NCBI RefSeq assembly: GCF_018437275.1
Contig: NZ_JAAMFK010000003.1
Location: 62,001-126,000, forward strand
DNA from: Fructobacillus broussonetiae
Lineage (GTDB): Bacteria; Bacillota; Bacilli; Lactobacillales; Lactobacillaceae
Length of the DNA stretch: 64,000 bases
Direction of reading: 5' to 3'
The first letter of the stretch is position 1. Every line of letters begins with the position of its first letter. Shown piece after piece: positions 15,526 to 24,304 of the stretch. Below the pieces are notes generated by a model. The model saw only the letters and a program-made list of their open reading frames with translations. It was not told the origin of the DNA and made no database searches. The position numbers and the translations under genes were made by a program.

Positions 15526-16539
15526 ATGGCTTTTAAGATTATCTCTTTTGGAACTCGTGATAACGAAATTTCACACTTTGACGCTTTGAACAAAGAAGGC
15601 TTCGAGCTTACTTACAAGGCTGAAAACTTGACCCACGAAAACATCGAACTCGTTAAGGGCTTTGATGGTGTCTTGCTCCGTGCAAACAACGTGGCAGACA
15701 AGCAAAACTTGGACCAAATGGCTGAATGGGGCATCAAGTATGTCTTCACTCGTACCGTTGGTTACAACCACATTGATTTGGATGCGGCAAAGGCAAACGG
15801 GCAAATCGTTGCTTACGTGCCTGCATACTCACCATACGCCGTTGCTGACTTGGCATTCGGTTTGGGAATCATGCAAAACCGTAACTTGTCTGGGGCCGTT
15901 GCGAACTCACAAGAAGGTGACTTCCGTCCAAACCCAGCGTCATTCGTTCCTGAATTCCAAAACTTGACGGTTGGAATCGTTGGTACGGGTAAGATTGGTT
16001 TGGCCGAAGCAAAGCTTTGGAAGGGTGTTGGTTCAAAGGTACTCGGTTACGATCCATTCCCTAAGGACGGTATCGAAGATATCTTGACTTACGCTTCTTT
16101 GGAAGACTTGCTCAAGGAATCAGACATCGTTTCTTTGCACGTGCCTTACTTCAAGGGTACAAACGACCAGTTCTTTGCTGAAAAGGAACTCAAGATGATG
16201 AAGTCATCAGCTGTGTTGGTTAACACTGCCCGTGCTGAAATCACGGACGAAGAAGCCATCATTGAAGCTGTTAAGAACGGCGAAATCAAGGGATTTGCAA
16301 CGGACGTTATCTCAAACGAACGTGCCTACTTCGGTCAAGTACAACCGGAAGCGGCAAAGGATTCTGCCTCAATCATGGCGCAGTTCCACGCCCTTTATCC
16401 TAAGATCGTGTTGACGCCACACATTGGTTCATACACGGAAAACGCTTTGGATGACATGATTTCAATCTCATACCAAAACTTCAAGAACGCCATTGATGGT
16501 AACTTTGAACAAAACTTCTTGGTTTCACGAGAAGCTTAA
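15526..16539 (+). CDS. D-2-hydroxyacid dehydrogenase (D-lactate dehydrogenase-like)
   Basis: A 337-residue NAD-dependent D-2-hydroxyacid dehydrogenase. The nucleotide-binding glycine motif GTGKIG lies at 153-158, and the catalytic set is Arg236 (NTARAE), Glu265 (DVISNE) and His299 (TPHIGSYT). Such enzymes reduce pyruvate or other 2-oxoacids to the D-hydroxyacid. The residues around the active His (HIGSYT rather than HTAFYT) differ from housekeeping D-LDH, so a wider substrate range such as phenylpyruvate or branched oxoacids is possible. AGGAGG precedes the start. It forms an operon with the AEC transporter. Confidence 0.88.
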   Translation: MAFKIISFGTRDNEISHFDALNKEGFELTYKAENLTHENIELVKGFDGVLLRANNVADKQNLDQMAEWGIKYVFTRTVGYNHIDLDAAKANGQIVAYVPAYSPYAVADLAFGLGIMQNRNLSGAVANSQEGDFRPNPASFVPEFQNLTVGIVGTGKIGLAEAKLWKGVGSKVLGYDPFPKDGIEDILTYASLEDLLKESDIVSLHVPYFKGTNDQFFAEKELKMMKSSAVLVNTARAEITDEEAIIEAVKNGEIKGFATDVISNERAYFGQVQPEAAKDSASIMAQFHALYPKIVLTPHIGSYTENALDDMISISYQNFKNAIDGNFEQNFLVSREA

Positions 16540-16551
16540 GTTCATCATTTT

Positions 16552-16585
16552 AAAAGTCGGACCCGAACCGGGTCCGGCTTTTTTA
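16552..16585 (+). terminator. Terminator after the dehydrogenase gene
   Basis: A hairpin of GTCGGACCCG and CGGGTCCGGC arms followed by a T-run. Confidence 0.85.
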
Positions 16586-16711
16586 TTTTGGCTTTCGCCC
16601 TTCCTAAAAAGAAGGCCAAAGATAACGCAAATTTTGTTTGAAAGTACCCCTTTTTGTACGTTACCATGGCTCTACAAGAAACGAACATGCAAGAAAAAAG
16701 GAGGATGACAC

Positions 16712-17545
16712 ATGGCAAAGACATGGTTTATCACGGGAACATCATCTGGATTCGGTAAGGATTTGGCCATCCGTTTGGCAAAGCAAGGAGACGTGAACGT
16801 GGTGGCAACGGCCCGCCGCCCCGAAACACTGTCATACTTGGACGAATTCGACAACGGTCAAATTTTGAAGGCGCAATTGGACGTGACAAAGCCAGAGGAA
16901 ATCAAGACGGCGGTCGAAGCAGCGATAGACAAGTTCGGTGCCATCGACGTTTTGGATAACAACGCTGGATTGGGCTACTTCTCCACGTTCGAAGAAGGAA
17001 CGGACGCTGACATCAAGAAGATGTTTGACGTGAACGTCTTTGGTTTGATCAACGTGACGAAGGAAGTGTTGCCAATTATGCGCAAGCAAGACTCAGGAAT
17101 TATCATGGGCTTGTCATCGGTGCTTGGACAGGTTGGGTTGCCTTCCCTCTCCTACTACGCCGGAACGAAGTTTGCGGTTGAAGGAATGTATGAAGCGCTC
17201 CAAAAGGAACTTTCAAAGACCAACATTAAGGTGATGTTGATTGAGCCGTCAGGATTCCGAACGGACTGGGCAGGACGTTCTTCAAATAAGACGTCAACGA
17301 AGCTCCCAGAAGTGTACGGCGACGTGCAGGCAGGAATTGATGCGGTGGGTAACGGTGACGAACCAGGTGACCCAAAGAAGGCCGCAGAAATCATCGTGAA
17401 GACGGTGGAAAAGGACGAGGAATTGCCATTCCGTTTGCCACTGGGTCAAGCGTCAGTGGAAGGAACGGAAGCGAAGTTGAAGGCTGACTTGGCAGAAATC
17501 GAAAAGATGCACGACCAGGCGGTATCAGCGGATTTCCAAGACTAA
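16712..17545 (+). CDS. Short-chain dehydrogenase/reductase
   Basis: A 277-residue classical SDR. The cofactor motif TGTSSGFG is at 8-15, NNAG at 83-86, catalytic Ser at 135-136, and the Tyr149-xxx-Lys153 pair in YYAGTK. An Arg-rich turn TARRPE after the second strand suggests NADP preference. The substrate is not apparent. GGAGG lies 8 bases before the ATG. It is monocistronic. Upstream, GTAC-N8-GTAC within a TTTTTGTACG context could be a regulator site, but this is weak. Confidence 0.88.
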   Translation: MAKTWFITGTSSGFGKDLAIRLAKQGDVNVVATARRPETLSYLDEFDNGQILKAQLDVTKPEEIKTAVEAAIDKFGAIDVLDNNAGLGYFSTFEEGTDADIKKMFDVNVFGLINVTKEVLPIMRKQDSGIIMGLSSVLGQVGLPSLSYYAGTKFAVEGMYEALQKELSKTNIKVMLIEPSGFRTDWAGRSSNKTSTKLPEVYGDVQAGIDAVGNGDEPGDPKKAAEIIVKTVEKDEELPFRLPLGQASVEGTEAKLKADLAEIEKMHDQAVSADFQD

Positions 17546-17557
17546 GATACTGGAAAA

Positions 17558-17577
17558 ACGGCGCCCCACGGGGTCGC
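17558..17577 (+). repeat. Small hairpin after the SDR gene
   Basis: GGCG..CC and GGGGTCGCC can pair. A second hairpin (17592-17619; AAAGGG.GGGC with GCCC.CCCTTT) and a third, T-flanked one follow, giving three successive stems. Confidence 0.5.
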
Positions 17578-17621
17578 CTTCAAAACACCATAAAGGGCGG
17601 GCATCACAGCCCACCCTTTCA

Positions 17622-17657
17622 AAACAAAAAGCACCCCAACCTGGGGTGCTTTTTTTA
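17622..17657. terminator. Bidirectional terminator between the SDR and LysR genes
   Basis: Arms AAAGCACCCC and GGGGTGCTTT are flanked by A- and T-runs, serving both converging genes. Confidence 0.85.
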
Positions 17658-17666
17658 ATCCTTCTT

Positions 17667-18536
17667 CTATTGTAATTCCTTTTGGTGCTTCACCAAGAAA
17701 TCGATGAAGTACTGACTGGCAATGGGGAGCGTTTCCTTCTCACGGTAAACGACGGCGACCGGACGTTTCACAGCTGGAACCACCGATTTGGCGACCACGT
17801 CAAAATCGGTACGGGAATCCACCAGCTCAGATAGAATGCCAATGCCAAGGTCGGCTTCCACCATGGCCATGATGGTGTAGTCATCTTGAATGCGGTAACG
17901 CACATCAGCGTGGGCACCTGCCTTCTCAAAGGCGGCTAAGGGCTCGGAGTAGCCTCCTCCTTCAACAAGGATGAACGGATCGTCTTGGAGCTTTTCGATG
18001 GGCACTTCGTCCAACTCGGCAAGAGGGTGATGACTTGGTAAGAAGACTTTCATCTCGGTTTCGTGGAGGACCACTTTGTTGAAGCCATCCCCGTACTCCG
18101 AGGTCATCAAACCGAAATCGATTTCACCGCGTTTCAACCAGTCCAAGATCATGCCGAAGTCCCCCTGCTGGAGAACAAACTCAATGTTTGGATACTTCTC
18201 TTGGAAAGCTTTAAAAAGTGGTGGGAGCCAGTAACAAGAAACCGACGTGATGGCTCCGATTCGAACGGTTCCCTTGTCGAGTCCCTTCAATGAAGCGGCT
18301 CGTTCTTCTAAGGCTTGGTACTGGCGCAGGGCTTGAACGATGTAGGGGTAGAGCTCTTCTCCTTCGGGCGTTAGGCTGACCCCGTTTCTTGAGCGCTTCA
18401 AGATTTGAATGCCGAACTCCTTTTCGAGGGCGGCCATCATCTGAGAAACGGATGATTGCGTGTACCCCAAGGTTTCGGCCGCCTTCGTAAAGGACTTAAG
18501 CTGTATGATGGTTTCTAAGACAAGTAGACGATTCAT
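17667..18536 (-). CDS. LysR-family transcriptional regulator
   Basis: A 289-residue LysR-type regulator. The N-terminal winged helix (1-60) has the signature SFTKAAETLGYTQSSVSQMMAALE; the effector-binding domain runs from about residue 90 with a typical GTVRIGAITSVS start. It is divergent from an amino-acid permease and the 105-base gap contains a strong palindrome, so it most likely controls that permease and itself in response to an amino acid or related metabolite; the ligand is unknown. Confidence 0.92.
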   Translation of the reverse strand: MNRLLVLETIIQLKSFTKAAETLGYTQSSVSQMMAALEKEFGIQILKRSRNGVSLTPEGEELYPYIVQALRQYQALEERAASLKGLDKGTVRIGAITSVSCYWLPPLFKAFQEKYPNIEFVLQQGDFGMILDWLKRGEIDFGLMTSEYGDGFNKVVLHETEMKVFLPSHHPLAELDEVPIEKLQDDPFILVEGGGYSEPLAAFEKAGAHADVRYRIQDDYTIMAMVEADLGIGILSELVDSRTDFDVVAKSVVPAVKRPVAVVYREKETLPIASQYFIDFLVKHQKELQ

Positions 18537-18577
18537 CTTATATCACTTTTCCTTATGCATGTATGGTATTTATTAAT

Positions 18578-18608
18578 TTTACTTATCATATCATAGGACT
18601 TATGATAA
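18578..18608 (+). promoter_or_regulatory. LysR operator overlapping the permease promoter
   Basis: TTATCATA (18583-18590) and TATGATAA (18601-18608) are perfect 8-base inverted arms 10 bases apart. They overlap a TTTACT (18578-18583)/TATGAT (18601-18606) promoter with 17-base spacing. Confidence 0.65.
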
Positions 18609-18641
18609 ATGTAATCAATAAAGAAGTTTGGAGAAGCTCCT

Positions 18642-20042
18642 ATGGATATATTTAAGAAAGAATCCGTTGCATCATTTATGCAATCCGATTCAAAACTGAA
18701 AAAAACACTCCGCACAAAGGACCTGATTGGTTTGGGTATCGGTGCCGTTATCGGTACTGGAATCTTCATCTTGCCAGGTCACGAAGCCGCAACCCACGCT
18801 GGACCAGCCGTGGCCATCGCCTTCTTGTTAGCAGCCTTGGTATCTGGTTTGGTTGGAATGGCCTACGCTGAATTCTCATCAGCCATGCCCGTTGCCGGTT
18901 CGGCCTACTCATTTGGATCCGTTGTCTTCGGTGAAATTATCGGTTGGATCTTGGGTTGGGCCTTAATCCTGGAATACTTCCTGGCCGTCTCAGCCGAAGC
19001 AACCGGATTTGCCGCCTACTTCAACGACAACTTGTTAACGGCAGTTGGTATTCACTTACCAAAGGCATTGCAAGCTGGTCCGATGGAAGGAGGTGTCGTG
19101 AACATCACGGCCGTCCTCGTCGTCCTGGTTATCGCCGCCATCATCATGAAGGGTTCCGCCCTCTCAACGAAGGTTGAAAACTTTGCCGTTGTGGTCAAGG
19201 TTGCCATCATCATCTTATTTATTGCTGTTGGTGTCTTCTACATTAAGTCCGATAACTACGTACCGTTCTACCCATCACAGTTCCACGGTACACCGTTCGG
19301 CATGGGTGGTATCTTAACCGCCGCCGCAACTGTGTTCTTCGCTTTCATCGGATTCGATGCCTTGGCAGCCAACTCAGCTGAAACAATCAACCCAGGTAAG
19401 ACGGTTGTCCGTGGTGTCTTGGGAACGGTTGCCATCGCCGTTGTGCTTTACGTGGCCTTCTCATTTGTTTTGACTGGAATTGTTCACTACTCAAAGCTTG
19501 GTGTTGATGACCCAGCAGCCTTCGCGCTTCAAGTTATCCACTTGAACATGTTCAACAAGCTCATCACGGTCGGTGCCCTCTTTGGTATCTTCACAGCCAT
19601 GATGACAATGTTTATCGGTGGTTCACGACTTGTCTACGCATTAGGACGTGACGGTCTTCTTCCAAAGGCAATGGGTACGGTTTCAGAAAAGTACCACGTG
19701 CCAGAAAAGGCCATTATCGTGGCAACAATTGTTCAGGCCTTCTTCGCTGGAATGGTTCCTCTTTCACAACTGGCATCACTGATTAACGCCGGAACGTTGA
19801 TTGCCTTCGCCTTCATCTCATTCGGTGTCATCAAGCTCCGCCGTCGAAAGGATATCAAAAACGACGGCTTCAAGATGCCTTGGTACCCATTCCTCCCAAT
19901 CGTGGCTGGACTTTGCTCCGTTGGATTCATCTTCATGCTTCCAGCCGTGACAAAGATCTCAGTTACGATTTGGTTGGCCATCGGTTTGCTGTTCTACTTC
20001 ACCTACGGTGTCCACCACTCAAAGCTTCAACAAAAGAAGTAA
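18642..20042 (+). CDS. APC-family amino acid permease
   Basis: A 466-residue permease with 12 predicted helices. The conserved APC motif GIGAVIGTGIFILPG starts near residue 32, followed by YAEFSSAMPVAGSAYS and, in helix 6 onward, FFAFIGFDALAANSAETINPGKT, typical of the cationic amino acid transporter/YfnA branch. It is proton-coupled by family precedent; the exact amino acid is unknown. Start ATG follows TTTGGAGAAGCTCC. It is controlled by the divergent LysR gene by inference. Confidence 0.9.
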   Translation: MDIFKKESVASFMQSDSKLKKTLRTKDLIGLGIGAVIGTGIFILPGHEAATHAGPAVAIAFLLAALVSGLVGMAYAEFSSAMPVAGSAYSFGSVVFGEIIGWILGWALILEYFLAVSAEATGFAAYFNDNLLTAVGIHLPKALQAGPMEGGVVNITAVLVVLVIAAIIMKGSALSTKVENFAVVVKVAIIILFIAVGVFYIKSDNYVPFYPSQFHGTPFGMGGILTAAATVFFAFIGFDALAANSAETINPGKTVVRGVLGTVAIAVVLYVAFSFVLTGIVHYSKLGVDDPAAFALQVIHLNMFNKLITVGALFGIFTAMMTMFIGGSRLVYALGRDGLLPKAMGTVSEKYHVPEKAIIVATIVQAFFAGMVPLSQLASLINAGTLIAFAFISFGVIKLRRRKDIKNDGFKMPWYPFLPIVAGLCSVGFIFMLPAVTKISVTIWLAIGLLFYFTYGVHHSKLQQKK

Positions 20043-20063
20043 TTTTAATAAATATTCCCCCTG

Positions 20064-20105
20064 TAAAAGTCGCCCCCGGACCAGTCCGGAGGCGGCTTTT
20101 TATAT
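20064..20105 (+). terminator. Terminator after the permease
   Basis: GTCGCC.CCGGA and TCCGG.GGCGGC arms with a T-run. Confidence 0.85.
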
Positions 20106-20117
20106 TTTAATCTTCAC

Positions 20118-20160
20118 TTGATTCTCATTTAATTTTAATATAGACATACCAATCTACAAT
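20118..20160 (+). promoter_or_regulatory. Promoter region of the GT39/GT2 pair
   Basis: TACAAT at 20155-20160 is the likely -10 element with a weak -35. The blocks TTGATTCT, AATATAGA and TCTACAATAA recur in the same order before the small basic protein gene near 25.65 kb. Confidence 0.45.
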
Positions 20161-20191
20161 AAGTCTCAATCAAATAAAGGAGGCTTATCTT

Positions 20192-22381
20192 TTGAAAAAA
20201 TTATCTTTCAAAAAGCCTGACTGGTATCTAACCAGTATTCTCCTTCTCGCCGCCTTCTTGTACGGCTGGGGAATCTGGGATGCCGGTTCTGCTAACTCAT
20301 ATTACACCGCTGCCATCACCTCGATGACTCAGTCATGGCATAACTTCTGGTACGGAGCATTCGATCCTGCTGGATTCATCACCGTTGATAAGCCACCCAT
20401 CGCTCTCTGGTTCATGGCCATTTCGGCTAAGATTTTCGGTATCCAAGGTTGGTCAATCGTCCTCCCTTCCGTTCTAGCTGGAATTGGTTCCGTCTACTTA
20501 CTCTACCGTCTTATCAAACCACGCTTTGGACTATGGGCAGGCCGAACGGCGGCCTTGGTCATGACCATCACTCCGACGGTCGTCGCAAACTCAAGAACCA
20601 ACAACATGGATGCCATCTTGGTCTTCTTCCTTCTCTTGGCGGTTTTTACGTTAACGCGAGCGGTCAAAAAAAGAAGCTTGTGGCTCGTCTTTCTCGCGTT
20701 TGCCACTATTGGAATTGCTTTTAACATTAAGATGCTGCAGGCCTTCATGGTTCTGCCAGCAATGCTCTTCTACTACTGGATTGCGAGCCGGAAAACGTTC
20801 AAGAAGAAAACGGTTGGTCTTCTAACCGCCATCGTTTCCTTAACCCTCTTCACGGTGGCTTACCCAGTGGCGGTTGATTCCGTTTCATCAAATAACCGAC
20901 CTTACATCGGCTCTTCACAGAGCAACTCGCTCTTGGAATTAGCCTTCGGTTATAACGGAACGGAGCGCTTACTTGGTCAAACTTCTGGAACTGGTGGTAC
21001 TTTCGGAGGCATGGGAAAGAATAACCAAAAAACGAAGCAAAACCAAGCGCCAACTGGTGGCCAACCAGGCAACCAAAGTAAGAACGCCACAAAGCAAGTA
21101 ACGACAAATAACCAAAACACAACAAATAACAACGGCGCACCAACGCCGAAAACGAAAAACTCGACTAAGCAATCATCTGGAAACGGCGCACAAACGCCGC
21201 CATCCGGATCAGGAAAGAATAACCAAACGCCACCTTCTGGCTCAAAGAACGGGCAACCAACACCGCCTTCTGGCTCTGGAAAAAAGAAGAGTATGAAACA
21301 GCCGGGTGGTCGAGGTAAGAATGGCCCAACCGGTGGCGGAAATTCCGCCTTTGCCATTGGAAGTGCCGGTCCGTTCCGACTCTTCCAGTCAGACCTTGGT
21401 TCTCAAATTGGATGGTTCTTACCATTCGCCTTCCTAGGTATGGGAACGGGTCTTTGGGCCTTCCGAAAGAAAGGTAACAAGTGGTACCAGCTTTCAGAAA
21501 AGCAAAAGGACGTCATCCTCTGGTCCGGTTGGTTCGTACCAGTTTATGGCTTCTTCTCGGTGGCTTCCTTCTTCCACCCTTACTACACCATCATGTTAGC
21601 GCCAGCCATTGCTGCATTGACTGCTATTTCAGTCGCTGCAACGGCTAAGGTTGTTAAGGAAGGTTCTGATAAGGAAAAGATCGTTGCCAAGGTTCTTCTA
21701 GCCCTCACCATCATTGGTACGGGCGCCCTTCAAGCTTACTACGCATGGTCAACAACACCGGTCGTTGCCATTCTCGTGTTGGTATTGAGTATCGTATCGG
21801 CTTTGCTATTCTTCCTCAAAATAAGCTTTGGTAAGCAAGCAGCCATCATGACCACGGTGACGAGTCTCGCCATTCTTTCAGGATTCTGGGCACTCACACC
21901 AACCCTTTCACACAACTCGGCAGCCATTCCCGCTGCTAGTCCAAGCCTCCTCAGTCAGAAGGGTTCTTCTGACATGGGCGGTCAGGTCGACTCAGCCCTT
22001 CTTTCTTACACAAAAAAGAACCAGGGATCTGCGAAGTACCTCTTTGCAACAACGGATTCCAACTCCGCTTCCGGATACATCATCAAATCAAAGAAGGCCG
22101 TGATGGCCATCGGTGGTTACAACGGAACGGATCCAACGATGACACTTTCCCAATTTAAGAAACTCGTAAAAAGTGGTCAATTGCGTTACTTCGTTGTTGG
22201 AAATACGAAGTCTTCAACGGGTAACGTGGCTAAGATTCTCTCCTGGGTTCAAGAAAACGGAACGAAGGTGAGCTACTCAACAAAGAACAACACATCGACT
22301 AATAGCAAGCAACAAGGGCCTGAATTTGGTGGCCAAAGCGGCAACCAAACCCTCTACGACCTTTCGTCTCTTGCAAACTAA
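20192..22381 (+). CDS. GT39-type membrane glycosyltransferase (YkcB-like) with a low-complexity loop
   Basis: A 729-residue polytopic glycosyltransferase of the PMT/ArnT superfamily. The N-terminal half has about eight helices and the acidic loop around ITVDKPPIALW near residue 64; more helices and a C-terminal extracellular domain follow. It pairs with a polyprenyl-phosphate GT2, like ykcB-ykcC, so the two probably make and use a lipid-linked sugar to decorate a wall polymer or protein on the outer face. Residues about 264-388 are a Gly/Gln/Asn/Pro/Lys insertion with repeated TPPSGSGK-like units. The start is TTG at 20192, set by AAAGGAGG 7 bases upstream. Confidence 0.82.
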   Translation: MKKLSFKKPDWYLTSILLLAAFLYGWGIWDAGSANSYYTAAITSMTQSWHNFWYGAFDPAGFITVDKPPIALWFMAISAKIFGIQGWSIVLPSVLAGIGSVYLLYRLIKPRFGLWAGRTAALVMTITPTVVANSRTNNMDAILVFFLLLAVFTLTRAVKKRSLWLVFLAFATIGIAFNIKMLQAFMVLPAMLFYYWIASRKTFKKKTVGLLTAIVSLTLFTVAYPVAVDSVSSNNRPYIGSSQSNSLLELAFGYNGTERLLGQTSGTGGTFGGMGKNNQKTKQNQAPTGGQPGNQSKNATKQVTTNNQNTTNNNGAPTPKTKNSTKQSSGNGAQTPPSGSGKNNQTPPSGSKNGQPTPPSGSGKKKSMKQPGGRGKNGPTGGGNSAFAIGSAGPFRLFQSDLGSQIGWFLPFAFLGMGTGLWAFRKKGNKWYQLSEKQKDVILWSGWFVPVYGFFSVASFFHPYYTIMLAPAIAALTAISVAATAKVVKEGSDKEKIVAKVLLALTIIGTGALQAYYAWSTTPVVAILVLVLSIVSALLFFLKISFGKQAAIMTTVTSLAILSGFWALTPTLSHNSAAIPAASPSLLSQKGSSDMGGQVDSALLSYTKKNQGSAKYLFATTDSNSASGYIIKSKKAVMAIGGYNGTDPTMTLSQFKKLVKSGQLRYFVVGNTKSSTGNVAKILSWVQENGTKVSYSTKNNTSTNSKQQGPEFGGQSGNQTLYDLSSLAN

Positions 22382-22402
22382 GAACAATGAAAGGAGCACT
22401 TT

Positions 22403-23398
22403 ATGAACTCTAAAAAACCTGTCTTAGCGCTAATTCTTCCTGCTTTCAATGAAGATGAAGCACTCTTAAAAACCGTTACAAAGCTCCGCCAAATCAAAAT
22501 GGATTTAATTGAAAGACAAAAAGTAAACGCTGCTTCTTTCATATTAATTGTCGACGACGGATCAAAGGATGACACTTATGAAATCATGACCCGTCTCTAT
22601 GAATCCAGCCAGGACATTCGAACGGTTAAGTTGTCCAGGAATTTCGGACACCAAAACGCCTTGATGGCTGGCCTAAAAGAGGCGATTAAGGTATCGGATT
22701 TAACGATTACTTTAGACGCTGACCTGCAGGACAACCCGGATGTTATTAGTCAAATGGTGGAGTGCTACCTGGAAGGAAAAGACATTGTCTATGCGGTTCG
22801 CTCAAACCGAGAAAGTGACTCTTGGTTCAAAAAGAATTCAGCCAATGCTTTCTACCGTGTTGCTTCATGGCTCGGTGTTGAGCTCATACCAAACCACGCC
22901 GATTTCCGCTTGATGTCAAAAAGAGCCGTCGAAGCGCTCCTTAAGTTGCCCGAACGAAATCTCTTCTTGAGGGCAATGGTGCCACGCGTCGGTTTCCCGT
23001 CGGATACCGTTTCCTACGTTCGGTCCAAACGCCAAGCTGGTGAATCAAAGTATCCACTCAAAAAAATGCTTTCATTTGCGGTCGACGGCATCACGTCGTT
23101 TTCGGTAAAACCACTTCAACTCCTCTTCTACCTAGGTATCCTCATTTCTTCCGTTGCCGGAATTGAAATCACCTACACGCTCCTCGAAAAAGCCTTTGGT
23201 GATCCAACGGCTGGTTGGTCCTCACTCATGATTTCCATCTGGTTGCTCGGCGGTCTCAACTTAACGGCTTTTGGAATTATCGGGACCTACATCGGAAAAA
23301 TCTTTACAGAAACCAAGAGGCGTCCCCTCTTCTTCATCGAAGAAGAACACATCGAAACAAAAAGCACGCAGCGTTTCCAAGTGAAACAAGCACAATAG
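22403..23398 (+). CDS. GT2 polyprenyl-phosphate glycosyltransferase (YkcC/GtrB-like)
   Basis: A 331-residue family 2 glycosyltransferase. The GT-A domain shows LPAFNED, VDDGSKDDT (50-58) and the metal-binding DADLQD (105-110). Two C-terminal transmembrane helices (about 235-256 and 271-295) anchor it. Enzymes of this type transfer a sugar from a nucleotide donor to undecaprenyl phosphate. It lies 21 bases after the GT39 gene with a shared transcript. The sugar is unknown. Confidence 0.9.
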   Translation: MNSKKPVLALILPAFNEDEALLKTVTKLRQIKMDLIERQKVNAASFILIVDDGSKDDTYEIMTRLYESSQDIRTVKLSRNFGHQNALMAGLKEAIKVSDLTITLDADLQDNPDVISQMVECYLEGKDIVYAVRSNRESDSWFKKNSANAFYRVASWLGVELIPNHADFRLMSKRAVEALLKLPERNLFLRAMVPRVGFPSDTVSYVRSKRQAGESKYPLKKMLSFAVDGITSFSVKPLQLLFYLGILISSVAGIEITYTLLEKAFGDPTAGWSSLMISIWLLGGLNLTAFGIIGTYIGKIFTETKRRPLFFIEEEHIETKSTQRFQVKQAQ

Positions 23399-23405
23399 TG
23401 CTTTT

Positions 23406-23434
23406 GCCACATTCCACGGAATGTGGTTTTTTTA
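23406..23434 (+). terminator. Terminator after the GT2 gene
   Basis: CCACATTCC/GGAATGTGG hairpin followed by seven T. Confidence 0.9.
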
Positions 23435-23450
23435 TTATCTTTCATGGCAC

Positions 23451-23477
23451 AAAAAAAAGCTTCTCATTCGAGAAGCT
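23451..23477 (-). terminator. Terminator of the quinone-reductase gene
   Basis: AGCTTCTC/GAGAAGCT arms with a T-run on the minus strand. Confidence 0.85.
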
Positions 23478-23485
23478 CTGAACCA

Positions 23486-24094
23486 TTAGGGCTTTAGTTC
23501 GACTAAGGCCTCTTTTGAATCTTTGATGGCGCTACGGTAAATCGCTTGAGCACATTCTTCCATGTACGCGAGCTTTTTACGATCGTCCTTCATCTCACAC
23601 ATTCCGGTTAAAATGCGTGTTTTTTGTAACTTGATGCCGACGCGACCTAAAATGTCACGTCTCCAATGCGTCACGATGGAACCAAAGCGACGTTGGAAGT
23701 AAGCAGGACGGTCTGACGTCAAAAATAAGTCAGCACTCCGTCCCTGCAATAACCCTTCAAGGTTTCGGAAGTTGGGTTGACGGTAGGCAAAGCCCGGCGT
23801 CAACACACGGTCCAGCATTCCCTTCAGGACAGACGGTTCTGCTCCCCACCAAATGGGGAAGAAGAAGCAGAGCTTATCAGCCCATGCAATCTTTTGCTGC
23901 AGCTTGGTGATGTAATCCATTTCGGGCATCCGAACACGATGTCCATAACGCAAAACGGGGTCAAAATCGGCGATAGCCAAGTCAATGAATTGAACTTGCA
24001 TGCCTTCTTCAACTAAATGTTCATAGGAATGCATGGCATTCGCATGCGTAAATGACTGATCGTCTGGATGACCTTGAATGATTAAAATGTTCAT
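23486..24094 (-). CDS. NAD(P)H:quinone oxidoreductase-like flavodoxin-fold protein
   Basis: A 202-residue protein of the flavodoxin-2 / NAD(P)H dehydrogenase (quinone) family. The FMN/FAD phosphate region is IIQGHPDDQSFTHA, and the family motif FFFPIWWGAEPSVLKGMLDRVL..GFAY is present. It would reduce quinones or azo compounds with NAD(P)H in the cytoplasm. The ATG at 24094 is chosen because GAGGAG lies 7 bases upstream. A consensus promoter lies about 80 bases before the start, and the leader can form an imperfect hairpin (24118-24153). Confidence 0.85.
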   Translation of the reverse strand: MNILIIQGHPDDQSFTHANAMHSYEHLVEEGMQVQFIDLAIADFDPVLRYGHRVRMPEMDYITKLQQKIAWADKLCFFFPIWWGAEPSVLKGMLDRVLTPGFAYRQPNFRNLEGLLQGRSADLFLTSDRPAYFQRRFGSIVTHWRRDILGRVGIKLQKTRILTGMCEMKDDRKKLAYMEECAQAIYRSAIKDSKEALVELKP

Positions 24095-24171
24095 TGTACG
24101 GCTCCTCAATTTTTTTAGGAGCTGCTTGTGTTAATGAAGCTTTAAGCAACTCATCTCAAACAAACCATTTA

Positions 24172-24200
24172 AATATAGCGTATTGTTACAAATATGTCAA
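24172..24200 (-). promoter_or_regulatory. Sigma-A promoter of the quinone-reductase gene
   Basis: Minus-strand TTGACA (24200-24195) and TATATT (24177-24172) with 17-base spacing. Confidence 0.75.
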
Positions 24201-24237
24201 GAGTCAGATTCTCAAAAAGACTGTCATAATAACCTTT

Positions 24238-24266
24238 TAGACAATTTTCTAATCTTTGTGTATACT
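24238..24266 (+). promoter_or_regulatory. Promoter of the Pr6Pr-like gene
   Basis: TAGACA (24238-24243) and TATACT (24261-24266) with 17-base spacing, back to back with the quinone-reductase promoter. Confidence 0.6.
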
Positions 24267-24304
24267 TTTGTTATCATTCTAAAACACAAAGGAAGTCTCG
24301 CATT

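Noticed and set aside
16635-16662. GTAC-N8-GTAC as a redox-regulator (YodB/HypR-like) operator before the SDR gene
   Set aside because: Only four-base arms and no regulator nearby; too weak to list as a feature.
20977-21357. Antisense Pro/Phe-rich ORF of 126 residues opposite the GT39 gene
   Set aside because: It is the mirror of the repetitive low-complexity loop; the reading frame stays open because of biased codons.
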